54,126 nucleotides of DNA, taken from positions 1-54,126 of the forward strand of contig JAVJUS010000047.1 in assembly GCA_040220455.1 (NCBI GenBank). Reading direction: 5' to 3'. The stretch comes from JAVJUS01 sp040220455. GTDB taxonomy: Bacteria; Pseudomonadota; Alphaproteobacteria; DSM-16000; Inquilinaceae. The notes beneath the pieces were generated by a model that did no database searches, had not been told where the DNA came from, and saw only the letters and a program-made list of their open reading frames with translations. Shown piece by piece: positions 52,709 through 54,126 of the stretch (position 1 is its first letter; every line of letters begins with the position of its first letter). The position numbers were made by a program, and so were the translations under genes.

Positions 52709-54016
52709 ATGATCAATCCGCGGCTCCAGGGCCTCGCAGACTACCCTTTCGCGCGGTATCGCGCGCTGATCGACAGGCTCGAGCCGCCGCCGGGCCTGGC
52801 GCCGATCGCGCTCACCCTGGGCGAGCCGCAGCACGCCGCCCCGGCGATGGTGGCCGAGGTGCTGGCCGCCAACGCCGCGGACTGGAATCGCTATCCGCCG
52901 CTGAACGGCACGCCCGAATTCCGGGCGGCCTGTGTCGACTGGCTGACGCGGCGCTACGGCCTGCCGTCGGGCACGGTCGATCCCGACGCCTGTATCCTGC
53001 CCGTCTCCGGCACGCGGGAGGCGCTGTTCCTGGCGCCGCTGCTGGCCGTCGACGGCCGCCCGGCCGCGGGCCCGCCGCCGGCGGTGATCCTGCCCAACCC
53101 GTTCTACGCGCCCTACGAGGGCGGGGCGGTCATGGCCGGTGCGGAGCCGGTCTTCGCCGACTGCACGGCGGAGACCGGGTTCCTGCCCGACCTGGACGCG
53201 CTGGAGGCCGACGGCGCCCTGATGGCGCGCACGGCGCTGATGTATCTGTGCACGCCGTCGAACCCGCAGGGCGCCGTGGCCGACCGTGCCTATCTCACCC
53301 GCGCCATCGCGCTCGCCCGCCGTCACGGCTGGGTGCTGGTGGTCGACGAATGCTACGGGGAGATCTACGACGCCGAGCCGCCGCCCGGCGTGCTGGAGGT
53401 CGCGGCGGCCCTGGACGGCGGCGCGCTCGACAACCTCCTGGTCTTCCATTCGCTGAGCAAGCGGTCCAACGCCGCCGGGCTGCGCGCCGGCTTCGTCGCC
53501 GGCGACCCCACGCTGATCGCCGCCTTCGACCGGTTGCGCCGCTATGCCGGCGCCGGCATGCCGCGCCCGGTCATGGCGGCCGCCGCGGCGCTGTGGGCCG
53601 ACGACGCGCATGTGGCGGAGAACCGGGCGCGCTACCGGGCGAAGTTCGACGCTGCGGAGGCGGCGCTGGCCGGCCGCATGGCGATGCGCCGGCCGCCGGC
53701 CGGCTTCTTCCTGTGGCTGGACGTGAGCGCGCTCGCCCCCCACGCGCCCGATCCGGGCGAGGCGGTCGCCCGCCGCCTGTGGGCCGAGGCCGCGGTCCGT
53801 GCCCTGCCGGGTGCCTATCTCACCCATGCCGGCGCCGACGGGGTGAACCGGGGCGCGGCCTATCTGCGGCTCGCCCTGGTGCACGAGCCCGAGGTGATCG
53901 CCGAGGCGCTGGCCCGCCTCGCCGATCTGGCCGGGAGCGACGGGGTCGAGAGCGATGGGGCCGCGGCCGGCGGCGCACCGGCCGGCGCGGCCCGAGTGAT
54001 GGAGGACGGTCGATGA
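52709..54016 (+). CDS. dapC: DapC-type aminotransferase (succinyldiaminopimelate transaminase)
   Basis: This PLP-dependent class I/II aminotransferase probably acts in the succinylase branch of lysine/diaminopimelate synthesis. The 435-residue product begins MINPRLQGLADYPFARYRAL and has NGTPEFRAACVDWL, LCTPSNPQGAVADRAYL and the cofactor Asp/Tyr block VVDECYGEIYD. The PLP lysine is in FHSLSKRSNAAGLRAGF; the SLSKRSN form is typical of DapC. A GTG at 52673 would add 12 residues without family support. The C-terminus has an Ala/Gly-rich extension, and the stop overlaps the next gene (ATGA). Other aminotransferase roles remain possible. Confidence 0.85.
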   Translation: MINPRLQGLADYPFARYRALIDRLEPPPGLAPIALTLGEPQHAAPAMVAEVLAANAADWNRYPPLNGTPEFRAACVDWLTRRYGLPSGTVDPDACILPVSGTREALFLAPLLAVDGRPAAGPPPAVILPNPFYAPYEGGAVMAGAEPVFADCTAETGFLPDLDALEADGALMARTALMYLCTPSNPQGAVADRAYLTRAIALARRHGWVLVVDECYGEIYDAEPPPGVLEVAAALDGGALDNLLVFHSLSKRSNAAGLRAGFVAGDPTLIAAFDRLRRYAGAGMPRPVMAAAAALWADDAHVAENRARYRAKFDAAEAALAGRMAMRRPPAGFFLWLDVSALAPHAPDPGEAVARRLWAEAAVRALPGAYLTHAGADGVNRGAAYLRLALVHEPEVIAEALARLADLAGSDGVESDGAAAGGAPAGAARVMEDGR

Positions 54017-54126
54017 CCCTGGCCGCGGAGACCCGCAGCGCCGGATCGCGCGCCGCCGCCGGCCGACGCGCCGGCAAGGGCGCCGGTTCCGCCCGATCGG
54101 GACGCCGGACCGCGCCGGCGCCGGCG
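54013..54126 (+). CDS. Partial gene at right edge, Ala/Arg-rich N-terminus
   Basis: An ATG at 54013 overlaps the dapC stop (ATGA) and has GGAGG seven bases upstream. The 38 visible residues begin MTLAAETRSAGSRAAAGRRA and continue Ala/Gly/Arg-rich to the window edge. The position suggests a gene coupled to dapC, such as another diaminopimelate-pathway gene, but no family motif is visible yet. The composition could also mark a disordered N-terminal tail. Confidence 0.6.
   Translation, partial: MTLAAETRSAGSRAAAGRRAGKGAGSARSGRRTAPAPA

Overview
This is high-GC DNA from an alphaproteobacterium. The evidence is the mnmG-rsmG-parA-parB order with parS sites, extended-type PstC/PstA permeases, a TIGR02186 membrane protein, an alphaproteobacterial DapC-type aminotransferase and a RHH_4 protein. 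A Rhodospirillales-like, possibly marine or salt-tolerant, relative fits best (inferred partly from a glucosylglycerol-hydrolase-like gene), but genus cannot be read here. Three parS sites beside parAB suggest the window lies near the replication origin.

Layout. 1-4.7 kb: a partial HTH/transposase-like gene leaving the left edge, then the overlapping operon mnmG-rsmG-parA-parB, with one parS before mnmG and two inside rsmG. 4.8-13.1 kb (minus strand): a DegP/HtrA protease, a small helical protein with a two-helix membrane GAF protein of unknown function, mutS, and a chemoreceptor. 13.4-15.7 kb: malic enzyme maeB, followed by a double palindrome. 16.0-29.6 kb: a phosphate locus, phoR-pstS1-pstS2-pstC1-pstA1-pstB-phoU-phoB-pstS3-pstC2-pstA2, with three binding proteins and two permease pairs but one ATPase. 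29.6-34.6 kb: a lytic transglycosylase lipoprotein, a polar amino-acid ABC transporter and a CBS protein. 34.7-37.2 kb: tRNA-Ala(CGC), YggT, DUF167, a ribbon-helix-helix protein and a HAD-like phosphatase. 37.2-43.0 kb: a repeat cluster, a GH13-superfamily hydrolase, murJ and trpS. 43.1-46.8 kb: a GDCCVxC cysteine-rich protein opposite a TauE-TIGR02186-Usp-purU run. 46.9-50.2 kb: REP-like repeats, a class III cyclase/TPR protein and a UbiH-family hydroxylase. 50.5-54.1 kb: glnK-amtB, a dapC-like aminotransferase and the start of another gene.

Functionally most of the window is housekeeping: chromosome segregation, mismatch repair, envelope proteolysis, wall precursor export and lysine/peptidoglycan precursor synthesis. 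Added to this are phosphate, ammonium and amino-acid uptake with their regulators. The less ordinary parts are the duplicated phosphate transporter whose third binding protein has lost the SGT ligand loop, the uncharacterised GAF/small-protein pair, the TauE module, and three families of dispersed palindromic repeats. No CRISPR array, rRNA, prophage or complete insertion sequence was seen.
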